Source: Plantago elongata
Taxonomy: Eukaryota > Streptophyta > Magnoliopsida > Lamiales > Plantaginaceae
Assembly (NCBI GenBank): GCA_036897095.1
Contig: JAYMSP010001527.1
Location: forward strand, 1 to 31,239
Length of the DNA stretch: 31,239 bases
Reading direction: 5' to 3'
Part shown: piece by piece, positions 23,631 to 31,239 of the stretch
Layout: every line of letters starts with the position of its first letter
How positions within the stretch are numbered: the stretch's first letter is position 1
Position numbers and translations under genes: made by a program
Notes under the pieces: model-generated
What the model saw: only the letters and a program-made list of their open reading frames with translations
Told to the model about the DNA's origin: nothing
Database searches by the model: none

Positions 23631-24761
23631 TCACCAGAAGCCATCATCGCCATCATCAAAACCTACAGAAGTTGGGTACTTGTCCTCCTCCGCCTCTAGT
23701 TCCATCTCCAACTCCGGCTCACCAAATCCCGGTAACTCAACAGCCGCAAGGTTCTTCAAATCCACCACCGAGAGCTCATCCAGCTGTGTCACAACCATGT
23801 CAGCTGCTCCAAGCTCATACACAGGGTGTTTGCTTGCAACTGCAACACATTTCATTTGTGCGTCATGTGCAGCCTCAACCGTTCGATTTGAGTTACCAAA
23901 CACTATGCACCTCTCTGGTATGAACTGCAGAAGTTGAGCTGCATACACAAACATCTCTGGATCAGGCTTTCCTCTATACACATCCTCTGCAGCCACAATA
24001 ACACTAAACACCCCTTCTATCCCAATAGCTCCAATTGCTTTCTCAAGATACGTTCTTGGCTTAGTAGACACCAAAGCCATTGGGATATTGTTATCTGTGA
24101 GGATATCCACAAACTCCTGAGAACCCAAGCGAAGTGTGAATACCCCACCTCGCAAAGATTGATAAATCTCCTCCTTCCTAGTTGCTAGCCTCCGCACTTC
24201 GCCTGGATCCCTCTCCCAGCAGAGAACTTCCGATATCGCCTGCTCATTCTTCATCCCATCAATTCTTTGAAACATAAACTCCGGTGGAGGAGACTTCCCT
24301 TCCTCTTGGTATAAAGCTAGCCAAGCCTGCGTCTCATGATCAGGATCATCTTCAATCAACACACCCTCCAACTCAAAAATAACACCTAGCCACCCACACC
24401 CCATTCTCTCCTGCCTAAGCAAAGGGTTACCAAGAGCAGGATTATCCGCCTTATTCTCAGGCGGCCACAACCCCGGCCTCCTATCCAAATTCGAGTCGAA
24501 TCCACCCCTGAAATCTTTCGGCAAACGATCTTCCTCTCGAAATGCATACGCTTCTTTGGTTAACTCCATTGCCTGAGCCTTCACCACAGGCCATCTCGGT
24601 AACACAGGAGTCAAACAAGCAGTTCTAGCAATAGACTCTCTGGCAGATGCCAAGCAAGGATCATACAGTTTCTTCCTACTAGACACAGACTTGCGAGAAT
24701 AACATCCGAAAATCGGTCTCTTCCCTAAGAGAGATGTTGTTGCAGCAATTGATTCCACCAT
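23631..24761 (-). CDS. Chloroplast HAD phosphatase, PyrP2-like (riboflavin pathway)
   Basis: An intronless coding frame of 376 residues. By similarity it is the plant 5-amino-6-(5-phospho-D-ribitylamino)uracil phosphatase type (Arabidopsis At4g11570/PyrP2), which removes phosphate to make the lumazine synthase substrate in plastids. The Ser/Arg-rich N-terminus (about 1-60) looks like a transit peptide. HAD positions: motif I at 128-134 is IFELEGV, so Glu130 stands where the nucleophilic Asp normally is; motif II Thr233 in VSTKP; motif III Lys265 in YRGKPDPEMF; motif IV region CIVFGNSNRTVEAAHD (285-300) lacks the usual acidic pair. The cap lies between motifs I and II (EGKSPPPEF ... EQAISEVLCW). 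The C-terminus is acidic. I recall the Arabidopsis homologue sharing the Glu form, so this is probably a family trait, not damage. Confidence 0.9.
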   Translation of the reverse strand: MVESIAATTSLLGKRPIFGCYSRKSVSSRKKLYDPCLASARESIARTACLTPVLPRWPVVKAQAMELTKEAYAFREEDRLPKDFRGGFDSNLDRRPGLWPPENKADNPALGNPLLRQERMGCGWLGVIFELEGVLIEDDPDHETQAWLALYQEEGKSPPPEFMFQRIDGMKNEQAISEVLCWERDPGEVRRLATRKEEIYQSLRGGVFTLRLGSQEFVDILTDNNIPMALVSTKPRTYLEKAIGAIGIEGVFSVIVAAEDVYRGKPDPEMFVYAAQLLQFIPERCIVFGNSNRTVEAAHDAQMKCVAVASKHPVYELGAADMVVTQLDELSVVDLKNLAAVELPGFGEPELEMELEAEEDKYPTSVGFDDGDDGFW

Positions 24762-25276
24762 CTTCTATTCAAACAAGAGAAATCTACTACAGCTAGTATA
24801 ACAGAACAATAGCCTAAATCCGCTAGTTTCAATATCCAAAGAGATCAATCAATAAAGCACTTTCATTTCGTGACCCAAAAGATATCTATCTTCAGAGCAA
24901 AGTAAGAAGTAAAGCAATTTCAAGAACCAATGAAAATACCTAATCCGAACTCCAAGATTTGAGCAAGAAAGGTAACTACAGGATAATATCCAAAACCCAG
25001 AATCAAATCAAGCTAACAGATCAACGAACTCGATTAAGTCAGTTAACAGAAAAGGGAACAGAGCTCGGAGATATTACGTATGTATATGTAAGTATGTATG
25101 TATGTATGTGTAAAGAATATTGATGACGATTGAAGAAAAGGGAAAGTGGAACGATGGAGATACAGGAAAAGGGAGAAATTTTCCCCTTTTTGTTGTTGGG
25201 TAATTGAATGGAAGACTTGGCTCTTGTTGGTTCTTTCATACACATCGGTTCAGGAAGCATTTGTGTGGTTTATATA
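24762..25276 (-). promoter_or_regulatory. Promoter and 5' UTR of the PyrP2-like gene
   Basis: On the minus strand a TATATAA box lies at 25276-25270. The leader contains a TATG-type microsatellite (about 25077-25110). A donor (AG|GTATTTTC at 24939) and an acceptor (GAATAG at 24770-24765, just 3 nt before the ATG) would remove a leader intron of about 175 bp. The TATA box is good; the intron is inferred from signals only. Confidence 0.5.
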
Positions 25277-25587
25277 AAAGTCTGCAGAAAACCGGTTTAG
25301 CCAGCAAAGGGCGGTTCGACCTTGATATTGGAGTATGATGAACACGAACCATCTGCTCGAGTAAAATATTGGATTGGAGTATGTTGTTTAGCTCAGAATT
25401 ATCAAATATATCTACTAAGTAGGTTATTAACTTGAGGAGCTTTTTCCAAATAATAAAGTTATATGATAAATTATATAAGTGATAAACTAATTACTTTTGA
25501 TTTTACGTTTCGTTGGTATCGGCTATCTAAAGTGAGCTGATTAGCTTGATATTTTACTGAAAAGAATTGATATTATGAGAACACCGA

Positions 25588-25747
25588 GGGGCTGATTGTC
25601 ATCACATTTAAATCGTTCCATTCAGCTCGATAAACAGTGATTTTGCCTAAAATACACTTAAAATATCCCATTTCAATTCCATTCTAAACACAATTTTACT
25701 AAAATCTCATCCAATGGTCATGTGAGTGTCATGCCAATCAGTCTCTC
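25588..25747. mobile_element. Tourist-like MITE, copy 2 (inverted, diverged)
   Basis: It begins GGGGCTGATTGTCATCAC and ends near GGCATGAC...CAATCAGTCTCT in inverted form. The core CGATAAACAGTGATTTTGCC is the reverse complement of the core of the copies at 22733 and 26438, so it is the same family in opposite orientation. No clean target duplication remains. Confidence 0.65.
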
Positions 25748-26434
25748 TATGTTGAAGAGTGTATTATGCGTATTGTGGAGACACTAATTCGCAGAACGTC
25801 GTTGGATCAAATTGAAAGCAATTATCAACGGATAGGAGTATATAAACATCTTGTCATTGTTTTAGCTCATACCAATTATAATCTTCATTGTAATTTCACT
25901 ATTTTTAAGACTAATTTTCATATTTTATTATATAAGTCAACTAGAATAGACATCACACGCTACGCGTGTGAAGTTGTATATTGCAGTCTTATTTTATAAT
26001 TTGCTAGGTTATATTTGTCCTGTCTATGTACGTAATTCTATCAACATCTGTGTAAACTTATAATTAATTGTTAATTTTTATAAAAATGTAGAATATACAA
26101 TAAAAAAAGTAATTATATTAGGAAATATATCATTTCCAATCGTAATATTAGATAACACTATATAAGTTGTAGAAGAAAAATACTCATATACTCAATAGGA
26201 GGTTGTATTTTTATAATGACAATAATTGCATTCGAAGAGGTGAAATTCTATGTTAATTAGAAAAATGAAGAAAGAACAATATCAATTCGAAGAGGTGAAA
26301 TTCTATGTTAATTAGAAAAATGAAGAAAGAACAATATCAATACTCATATTTAGTCTTTAAACTTGTATATCATTGTACACGGGTTGGAAATATTATAAGC
26401 TACTTGTTTATTTTTTAATAGGATAGAAAAAAAT
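25748..26434. repeat. AT-rich DNA with a Helitron-like terminus and a perfect 55-bp tandem duplication
   Basis: CTAG at 25941-25944 and the hairpin CACACGC-TAC-GCGTGTG (25954-25970) form, on the minus strand, a hairpin + 9 nt + CTAG followed by T, the layout of a Helitron 3' end. Further right, the 55-bp unit beginning TTCGAAGAGGTGAAATTC occurs exactly twice (26231-26285 and 26286-26340). No gene is supported. Confidence 0.5.
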
Positions 26435-26587
26435 TTAGGGGCTGATTGACATGGCATTTAAATGGTGATTTTGGTGAAATTGTGTTTAAAATGGAATTGA
26501 AATGGAGGTATTTAAAGTGTATTTAGGCCAAATCACTGTTCATCGAAATAAATGGGGACATTTAAATGCCAGCCCAAACAGCCCTTA
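26435..26587. mobile_element. Tourist-like MITE, copy 3
   Basis: The element at 26438-26584 is flanked by TTA (26435-26437 and 26585-26587). Ends: GGGGCTGATTGACATGGCAT on the left; inward from the right GGGCTGTTTGGGCTGGCAT, then ATTTAAAT-type words on both sides. The core AAATCACTGTTCATCGA matches copy 1 in the same orientation. Confidence 0.8.
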
Positions 26588-27127
26588 CATTCTCACATAG
26601 GATCAGCTAAGAAAGTTGAACATGAAATAAGTTAATATCACAAAACTTTTGTTGTACACAGAAGATCCATCCACCTATAGAAGTTATGCATACTGCATCC
26701 ATCCACTGGTAACTCTTGGAGTACCTGATGTATAGTATCATATTATGTACTAATTACATTATGAAACGTGACTGCAGGTCAACAATTATTCAAATGCCAA
26801 TACTTCAAAGAAAGAAAGAAATTCGACATGTAATCAAGACGTTGTGAGTGACACGGACTAATTTGTTTCTTTATTGATGAAATGCTTCAAACTCTTTTAG
26901 TAGCACCGAACAAATGGAGATGATAAATTCTTGATGTCAAGAGGATTATGAGAACCCCTAAAATCAAAGGCTGAGATAACAATAGGAAAATGTATGTAGG
27001 TTATGTGGTTGTTGAAGTAAAATTCTTTTTTTTCTTCCTTTGAATAAAGTCAATTTGCGTTACACAAAACATGTGAATACAAATTTCTGTAACTTGCTAT
27101 GTTTCTCATCTATTCATAAGTTAGAAG
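26588..27127. other. Intergenic DNA, nothing recognised
   Basis: AT-rich sequence without a credible reading frame, terminal repeat or RNA gene that I can see. Confidence 0.4.
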
Positions 27128-27795
27128 CACACATGTAAGGACGGACCTACATACGCGCAAGGGATCGTAATCACTATCCCTCAATTTTGGATATGAAATG
27201 TTTGTTATACCCCTTTAAAAAATTTAATGATAGTGATATATTTAGCAAGAATAAATTATGCAATAAACTGGTACAACTCAGCTGGTGCACTTATATTCCA
27301 TTAAGTCCTCCCCTGCCAATTAATCACAAGTTTGATTCGCAGAGTACTAGATTTTTCAATCATTTTGTTTATATATTTTTCTACCATTTACTTGACATTT
27401 TTAATTATTTTTTTTATGATTAGTAACATTTTTTTTATCATTTTTCTCTTTGTCAATGTCCTTTTAGTTTACATTTCACAATCATATTTTATAAATACTT
27501 AATTTTATTTCATTTAACTTTCTTTGTTTCTTTATTTTTTCTACTCAATGGTAAATTTATTTACTTAATATACTTTAAAAAAATTATTCAATCTAAACAA
27601 AGTTATATTATATCTAATTCATCCCGTTTATGAGCACATAATTTAAAAAATTATAGTTTAAACATTGTTCTTTACTATGTGAGCATTGGAAACGTAATTT
27701 TTATTAGTCATTAATAATGAATTTTTTAAACTATATTTATAATAAAAATTTCGCTACCCGTGACATATATTTCTGCATCCGTCCCTGGACATATG
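27128..27795. mobile_element. Second hAT-like non-autonomous element, decayed
   Basis: Ends at 27136 (TAAGGACGGACC) and 27787 (inward from the right CAGGGACGGATGC) are imperfect inverted repeats of a type common in plant hAT elements. The flanking 8-mers CACACATG (27128-27135) and GACATATG (27788-27795) agree at 6 of 8 positions, as an aged target duplication would. The interior is T/A-rich with no transposase frame. Confidence 0.5.
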
Positions 27796-28118
27796 TTTGT
27801 GCCGATCTCAACTGTTCATTTTAACATCAAATCTATTTAGAGTCATAGTTGACAACAAATCAAGAATTGGAGTCCGATTCTCTCCTAACATGGTACCCAT
27901 ACTAATATAAAATTCTCTAGCTACTACATGTCTTTCTGCATTTCAACCTTTTTTCTCACAAGAGGAGAGTTGTTGTCATTGACGGCTCTTTTGTAGCTTC
28001 TTGGCAACTCGCGAGTTGAAGATTTTTACGACGACACTTCAGATACTCACAGTCAACTTAAACTCCTTGCCCGGCTGTTTTGAAACCACATCTCGACTTG
28101 ACTAAGCACCGACAACCT
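27796..28118. other. Short spacer left of the Tat-lineage LTR
   Basis: No feature recognised. The bases next to the LTR end (...CGACAACC) should contain the target duplication of the Tat element, but its partner lies beyond the window. Confidence 0.35.
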
Positions 28119-29111
28119 GTAAGGCAACAAACAACAAACCTAGAGACGTAAGATACCAAGGTGACACCGGTGTGGTGCCGACCGTAGGGACTCCGACGCT
28201 CAAGTCAATAATGAGACAAAGACTAAGCAAAGCGACAATGAGAGATATGGGGATGATGGAGGTCGACTTATCCTGTTGACGGTTCGACAGAGAGTGGATG
28301 GTTACCGACAATGTGCTAGCTGAGCGTGCGAAGGGAAGCTAACTAGTGATCGTCGATAAACAAATGTGGGGTGGTGGAAGGTGAAGCTCGATCGTCTGAC
28401 CGACAACCTGAGAGCTTGATCGTCTGACTAACAACGTCTAGCTGACAGCGTCTGACTGACAATGTCTGATTATCGTCTGACTGACAACCTGAGAACTTGA
28501 TCGTCTAACTGACTGGTAGAATGCTGGAGGTTGGGAGAGAGACGTTCGATTGATAGCTAGGGTTTTTCGTAGTCCGAATGAGATGATCCTTTTTTCTACT
28601 TCCGCCTGCCTTCCTATATAGACCATCCCACTGTTAGAGTCTATACCCACTTCTCCTATATTTCGGGTCAGGAGTGGCTTCGTGGGTTGACTGAGTCTAG
28701 TCGGTTGCTTACTGACTGATTGAGTTAGTCAAGCAACGTGAGTTGGTCAATCCGTTAGGCTAACATGGTTAGCCTTGCGAATTGGGTTGGACGAGTCTCA
28801 AGTCGGTTGAGCTCATTTCTGGCAGACTGGGCGAGTCAGTTAAGTAAGGTTAGCTCGCATGTCTGTCAGACTCACCAAGTGTGTTGGCTAGCTTGTCGGC
28901 CCGCTAGGAAGTTGGGAGGCCAAATGAGTTAGTCGGTATGCAAGCCTTTTGGTTGTGTGACAGGTCCACTAGATGGCTTGGTTCGTCGGCCTCTTGGAGC
29001 CCAACCCGCGCGTGAGGTTGTGATGGACTCATATATGGACCGTGGATTGGGTTGTGGCCTCGATGGATCAATTTGTTAGTCTTGTTCGAAGAGCGAATTT
29101 TTGCTATTACA
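28119..29111 (-). mobile_element. 3' LTR of a Ty3/gypsy Tat-lineage retrotransposon
   Basis: Read on the minus strand, the LTR starts TGTAATAGC at 29111 and ends CCTTACA at 28119 (993 bp), with a 5-bp inverted TGTAA/TTACA pair. It lies directly after a purine-rich GAGTGGGGGACAAAC tract. A TATATAG box on the minus strand (28619-28613) marks the likely U3/R boundary. The U5 part holds a GACTTGAGCGTCGGAGT block (about 28205-28189), which I recall as characteristic of Tat/Ogre/Athila LTRs. R/U5 also has degenerate short repeats of the type CGTCTGACTGACAA (28388-28521 on the plus strand). Confidence 0.8.
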
Positions 29112-29126
29112 GTTTGTCCCCCACTC
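29112..29126 (-). other. Polypurine tract of the Tat-lineage element
   Basis: On the minus strand GAGTGGGGGACAAAC sits immediately upstream of the LTR start TGTAATAG. This is the position and composition of the primer for plus-strand DNA synthesis. Confidence 0.7.
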
Positions 29127-29329
29127 TTCGAGTCGAGTGCCTCGAGTCGGAGAGTAAAAGTTCTATGTCCAACAAAGCGATGCACAATTGGGTCAGAGGT
29201 GTATGCCGTTATACTCCTTTCAAAGTGTCAATTACTCTGTGTATGCACTAGTGTAACGGATGTTCGGAGATGAAAATTTTCACGATGGATGGTTCGATCT
29301 AGCGAGACGAACACTTTTTTAAGGACAAT

Positions 29330-30103
29330 TTCAAGGTTGACAACTTTGGTCCGCCGAGCAAGATGGAAACTTAATGACAGAAAAATTTGGAGGTTGACAA
29401 ATTTTCATTTGCCAAGCAAGATGGGAACTTGTTGGCATATAATTGTAGGGAAGCAATTTTTTAGCATGTCAAACAAGGTTGACATACACTTGCAGGCAAG
29501 CAATTTTGGCATGTCAGTAGGGTTGGAACTTGTTGACACACAACCGTAGGCAAGCAATTTTTAGTGTGTCAAGCAAGGTGGAAACTTGTTGACACAAAAT
29601 CGTAGGCAAGCAATTTTGGAATGTCAAGCAAGGTTGGCATACACTTGCAGGCAAGCAATTTTTGGTATATCAAGCAAGGTGGAAACTTGTTGACATACAC
29701 TTGTAGGCAAGTAATTTTTAGTATGTCAAGCAAGGTGGAAACTTATTGACACACAATCGTGGGCAAATAATTTTTGGTATGTCAAGAAAGGTTGGCATAC
29801 ACTTGCGGGCAAGCAATTTTTGGTATGTCAAGCAAGGTTGAAACTTGTTGATACACAATCGTGGGCAAACAATTTTTTGGTATGTCAAGCAAGGTTGGCA
29901 TACACTTGGGGGCAAGCAATTTTTGGTATGTCAAACAAGGTTGGCATACACTTGCGGGCAAACAATTTTTGGTATGTCAAACAAGGTTGACATACACTTG
30001 CGAGCAAGCAATTTTTGGTATGTCAAGCAAGGTTGACATACACTTGCGGGCAAGCAATTTCGAATTCGTCAGGCAAGATGGTAACTTGTTGACATGCATC
30101 GGA
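29330..30103 (-). repeat. 46/56-bp tandem repeat array in the Tat 3' untranslated region
   Basis: At least 13 units are anchored on the word GCAAGCAATTTTTGG and its variants, at about 29453, 29498, 29552, 29607, 29653, 29709, 29765, 29811, 29867, 29913, 29958, 30004 and 30050. Two unit types alternate: 46 bp (with GACATACACTTGCGG) and about 56 bp (with GAAACTTGTTGACACACAATCG). The right-hand copies are the most alike; the left ones decay. It lies between pol and the 3' LTR, where Tat-lineage elements are known to grow tandem repeats. Confidence 0.85.
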
Positions 30104-30296
30104 TAGCTTGCCCGGAATGTGTTGTCTGGCCCGAAAATGGGGGTTGACTTGCCCAAAATGTGTTGGCTTGCCCGAAATGTGTTGGCTTGCCCGAAATGTG
30201 TTGTCTTGCCCGAAAGGTGTTGCCTTGCCCGAAAATGGGGGTTGCCTTGCCCGAAACGTGTTGTCTTGCCCGAAGGTTGTTGCCTTACCCGAATTT
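30104..30296 (-). repeat. 19-22-bp tandem repeat array, CTTGCCCGAAATGTGTTG family
   Basis: About ten head-to-tail units of 19-22 bp share CTTGCCCGAA followed by ATGTGTTGG/T/C, with a longer form carrying ATGGGGGTTG at two places. It abuts the 46/56-bp array but its unit is unrelated, so the element carries two independent arrays side by side. Confidence 0.8.
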
Positions 30297-31239
30297 TTAA
30301 AGTGGAAGTAAGATTTTGAGTTGTAGTATTTTATTGATATTTGAATTGAATAAAAAAACCTTAGAATTTTGCTACATGTCTCAATTAAACCCAACATAAG
30401 TAACACTTCCTCTTTATACTTCATTCTATAGAGTTGGTCGTCGAGTAGCGTGAAGCGGGTTGCTTTCGCCTTTACTCTCCTTGCTTCGTTTAAACTTTCT
30501 GGGAGTTCTCCATTTGACAGGTATGACAATATGGGGGTCATTCAGGTTGGTTCGGTTGTTATTTCAGTCATTGTGTTGTTAGTACCGTCTTCATTCCATG
30601 TTGCGGGCCATTTCGCATAGACCACTGGAATTGTCATTGGCAATGATGTGTTGACGGCCGCTCCCAGGTTGGCTAGGGCGTCTGAATGGCTGTTTTCCAC
30701 CCTTTGTACCTGCAAAATAGTGAACTACTCGAAGGAGGATTGCAACTCCTTGACCAGCTTCAGGTAGGCGGCCATCTTTGTGTCCCTTGTCTGGTATGAA
30801 CCCTGCAATTGGTTAACCACTAATTGTGGGCCTGATTGTACTTGATTTTCTTCACGCCCATGTCTTTAGCTAGGTTGAGACCGGCTATCAGTGCCTCATA
30901 CTCAGACTCGTTGTTAGTCACCCTGAATCCACATCGGATGGCTCTCTGGATGGTGTCTCCGTTGGGCGAGGTGAGGACTACGCCTAGTCCATTTCTCTTA
31001 ATGTTACTGGAACCGTCAACTGAGAGCCCCCACAGTAAGTTGTCCTTCTCCTGCAAACAGAACAACTCCTTTTCGGCTTGATCCAGTTCAGTTGGAGTAA
31101 AGTTTGCAATGAAATCTGCAAGTGCTTGTGACTTGATGGATGTGCGAGGCTGGAAGGAGACTTCATACTCACTAAGCTCAATTGCCCACTTTGACAGTCT
31201 GCCAGAGACTTCGGGTTTGTGTAAGACATTGCAAAGTGG
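30297..31239 (-). pseudogene. Broken pol of a Tat-lineage Ty3/gypsy element (RNase H domains, integrase lost)
   Basis: Read leftward from the window edge, the frame opens inside the end of the retroviral-type RNase H/tether (KWAIELSEYEVSFQPRTS, then QALADFI) and enters an additional archaeal-type RNase H (LSVDGSSN with its Asp, then NNESEYEALIAGL with its Glu). A one-base deletion near 30840 shifts the frame; just after it the position of the next catalytic Asp is changed to Gly. In the shifted frame TAG (30725-30727) and TGA (30542-30544) interrupt it. The linker before integrase is recognisable (PILSYLSNGELPES, LYRMKYKEEVLL) and stops near 30398, where non-pol AT-rich sequence starts; the integrase is absent. 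The second RNase H places it in the Tat lineage. It cannot encode a working polyprotein. Confidence 0.85.

Noticed and set aside
26236..26260. AGAGGTGAAATTCT in the 55-bp repeat matches a well-known stretch of 18S rRNA
   Set aside because: The identity covers only about 14 bases; what follows does not align with 18S rRNA beyond loose A-rich similarity. Chance match or a very distant relic; not called as rDNA.
29330..30103. Regular repeats considered as a CRISPR-like array
   Set aside because: This is a plant genome, units are directly adjacent with alternating related types instead of unique spacers, and there are no cas genes.
29042..30319. Plus-strand ORFs through the tandem arrays with repeated peptides (FWYVKQGWHTL and LPCPKRVVLPE types)
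   Set aside because: The repeated peptides follow from a nearly stop-free repeat unit. The arrays lie in the 3' UTR of a minus-strand retrotransposon, with no promoter or start context for a protein.

Overview
This window is nuclear DNA from a flowering plant. The genes have many short GT-AG introns, AT-rich intergenic DNA, plant-only families (WAT1/UMAMIT, TRM/LONGIFOLIA, plastid-type glutamate-cysteine ligase, plastid PyrP-like HAD) and several kinds of plant transposon. The glutamate-cysteine ligase lacks the second cysteine of the disulfide I recall as rosid-specific. That hints at a non-rosid eudicot (asterid or caryophyllid), but this is weak inference.

Layout, left to right. 1-1430 is repeat-derived DNA followed by a promoter. 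1533-3267 (+) is an intact 7-exon WAT1-related (EamA) transporter with one GC-AG intron. 4391-4617 is a tandem duplication. 4756-7315 has no credible ORF but has a G-box, a TATA box, a CT-rich leader and TGTAA...TTACA ends; I read it as a probable long LTR, or else a non-coding transcription unit. 8385-9003 is a short non-autonomous hAT element with a perfect 8-bp target duplication. 11128-14709 (+) is a 4-exon TRM-family (DUF4378) protein, possibly with a leader intron starting at 10445. Facing it tail to tail, 15505-21992 (-) is a 15-exon glutamate-cysteine ligase (GSH1) gene whose 2-kb first intron holds a Stowaway MITE. 23631-24761 (-) is an uninterrupted coding region for a chloroplast HAD phosphatase of the PyrP2 type, with its own TATA box near 25270.

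From 25.3 kb onward the window is almost entirely transposons: MITEs, a Helitron-like terminus, a second hAT-like element, and from 28119 to the right edge a decayed minus-strand Ty3/gypsy element of the Tat lineage. That element shows a 3' LTR, a polypurine tract, two tandem-repeat arrays and a broken pol gene with RNase H domains; its integrase is missing.

The four host genes do not form a pathway: amino-acid/auxin-type transport, cortical microtubule organisation, glutathione synthesis and riboflavin synthesis are separate. The two plastid-enzyme genes lie on the same strand but have separate promoters. The points most worth a second look are the unusual active-site residues and two-residue deletion in the glutamate-cysteine ligase, the altered HAD signature motifs, a three-copy Tourist-like MITE family and the paired repeat arrays in the Tat element. 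I saw no clear evidence for a wholly new biological system.
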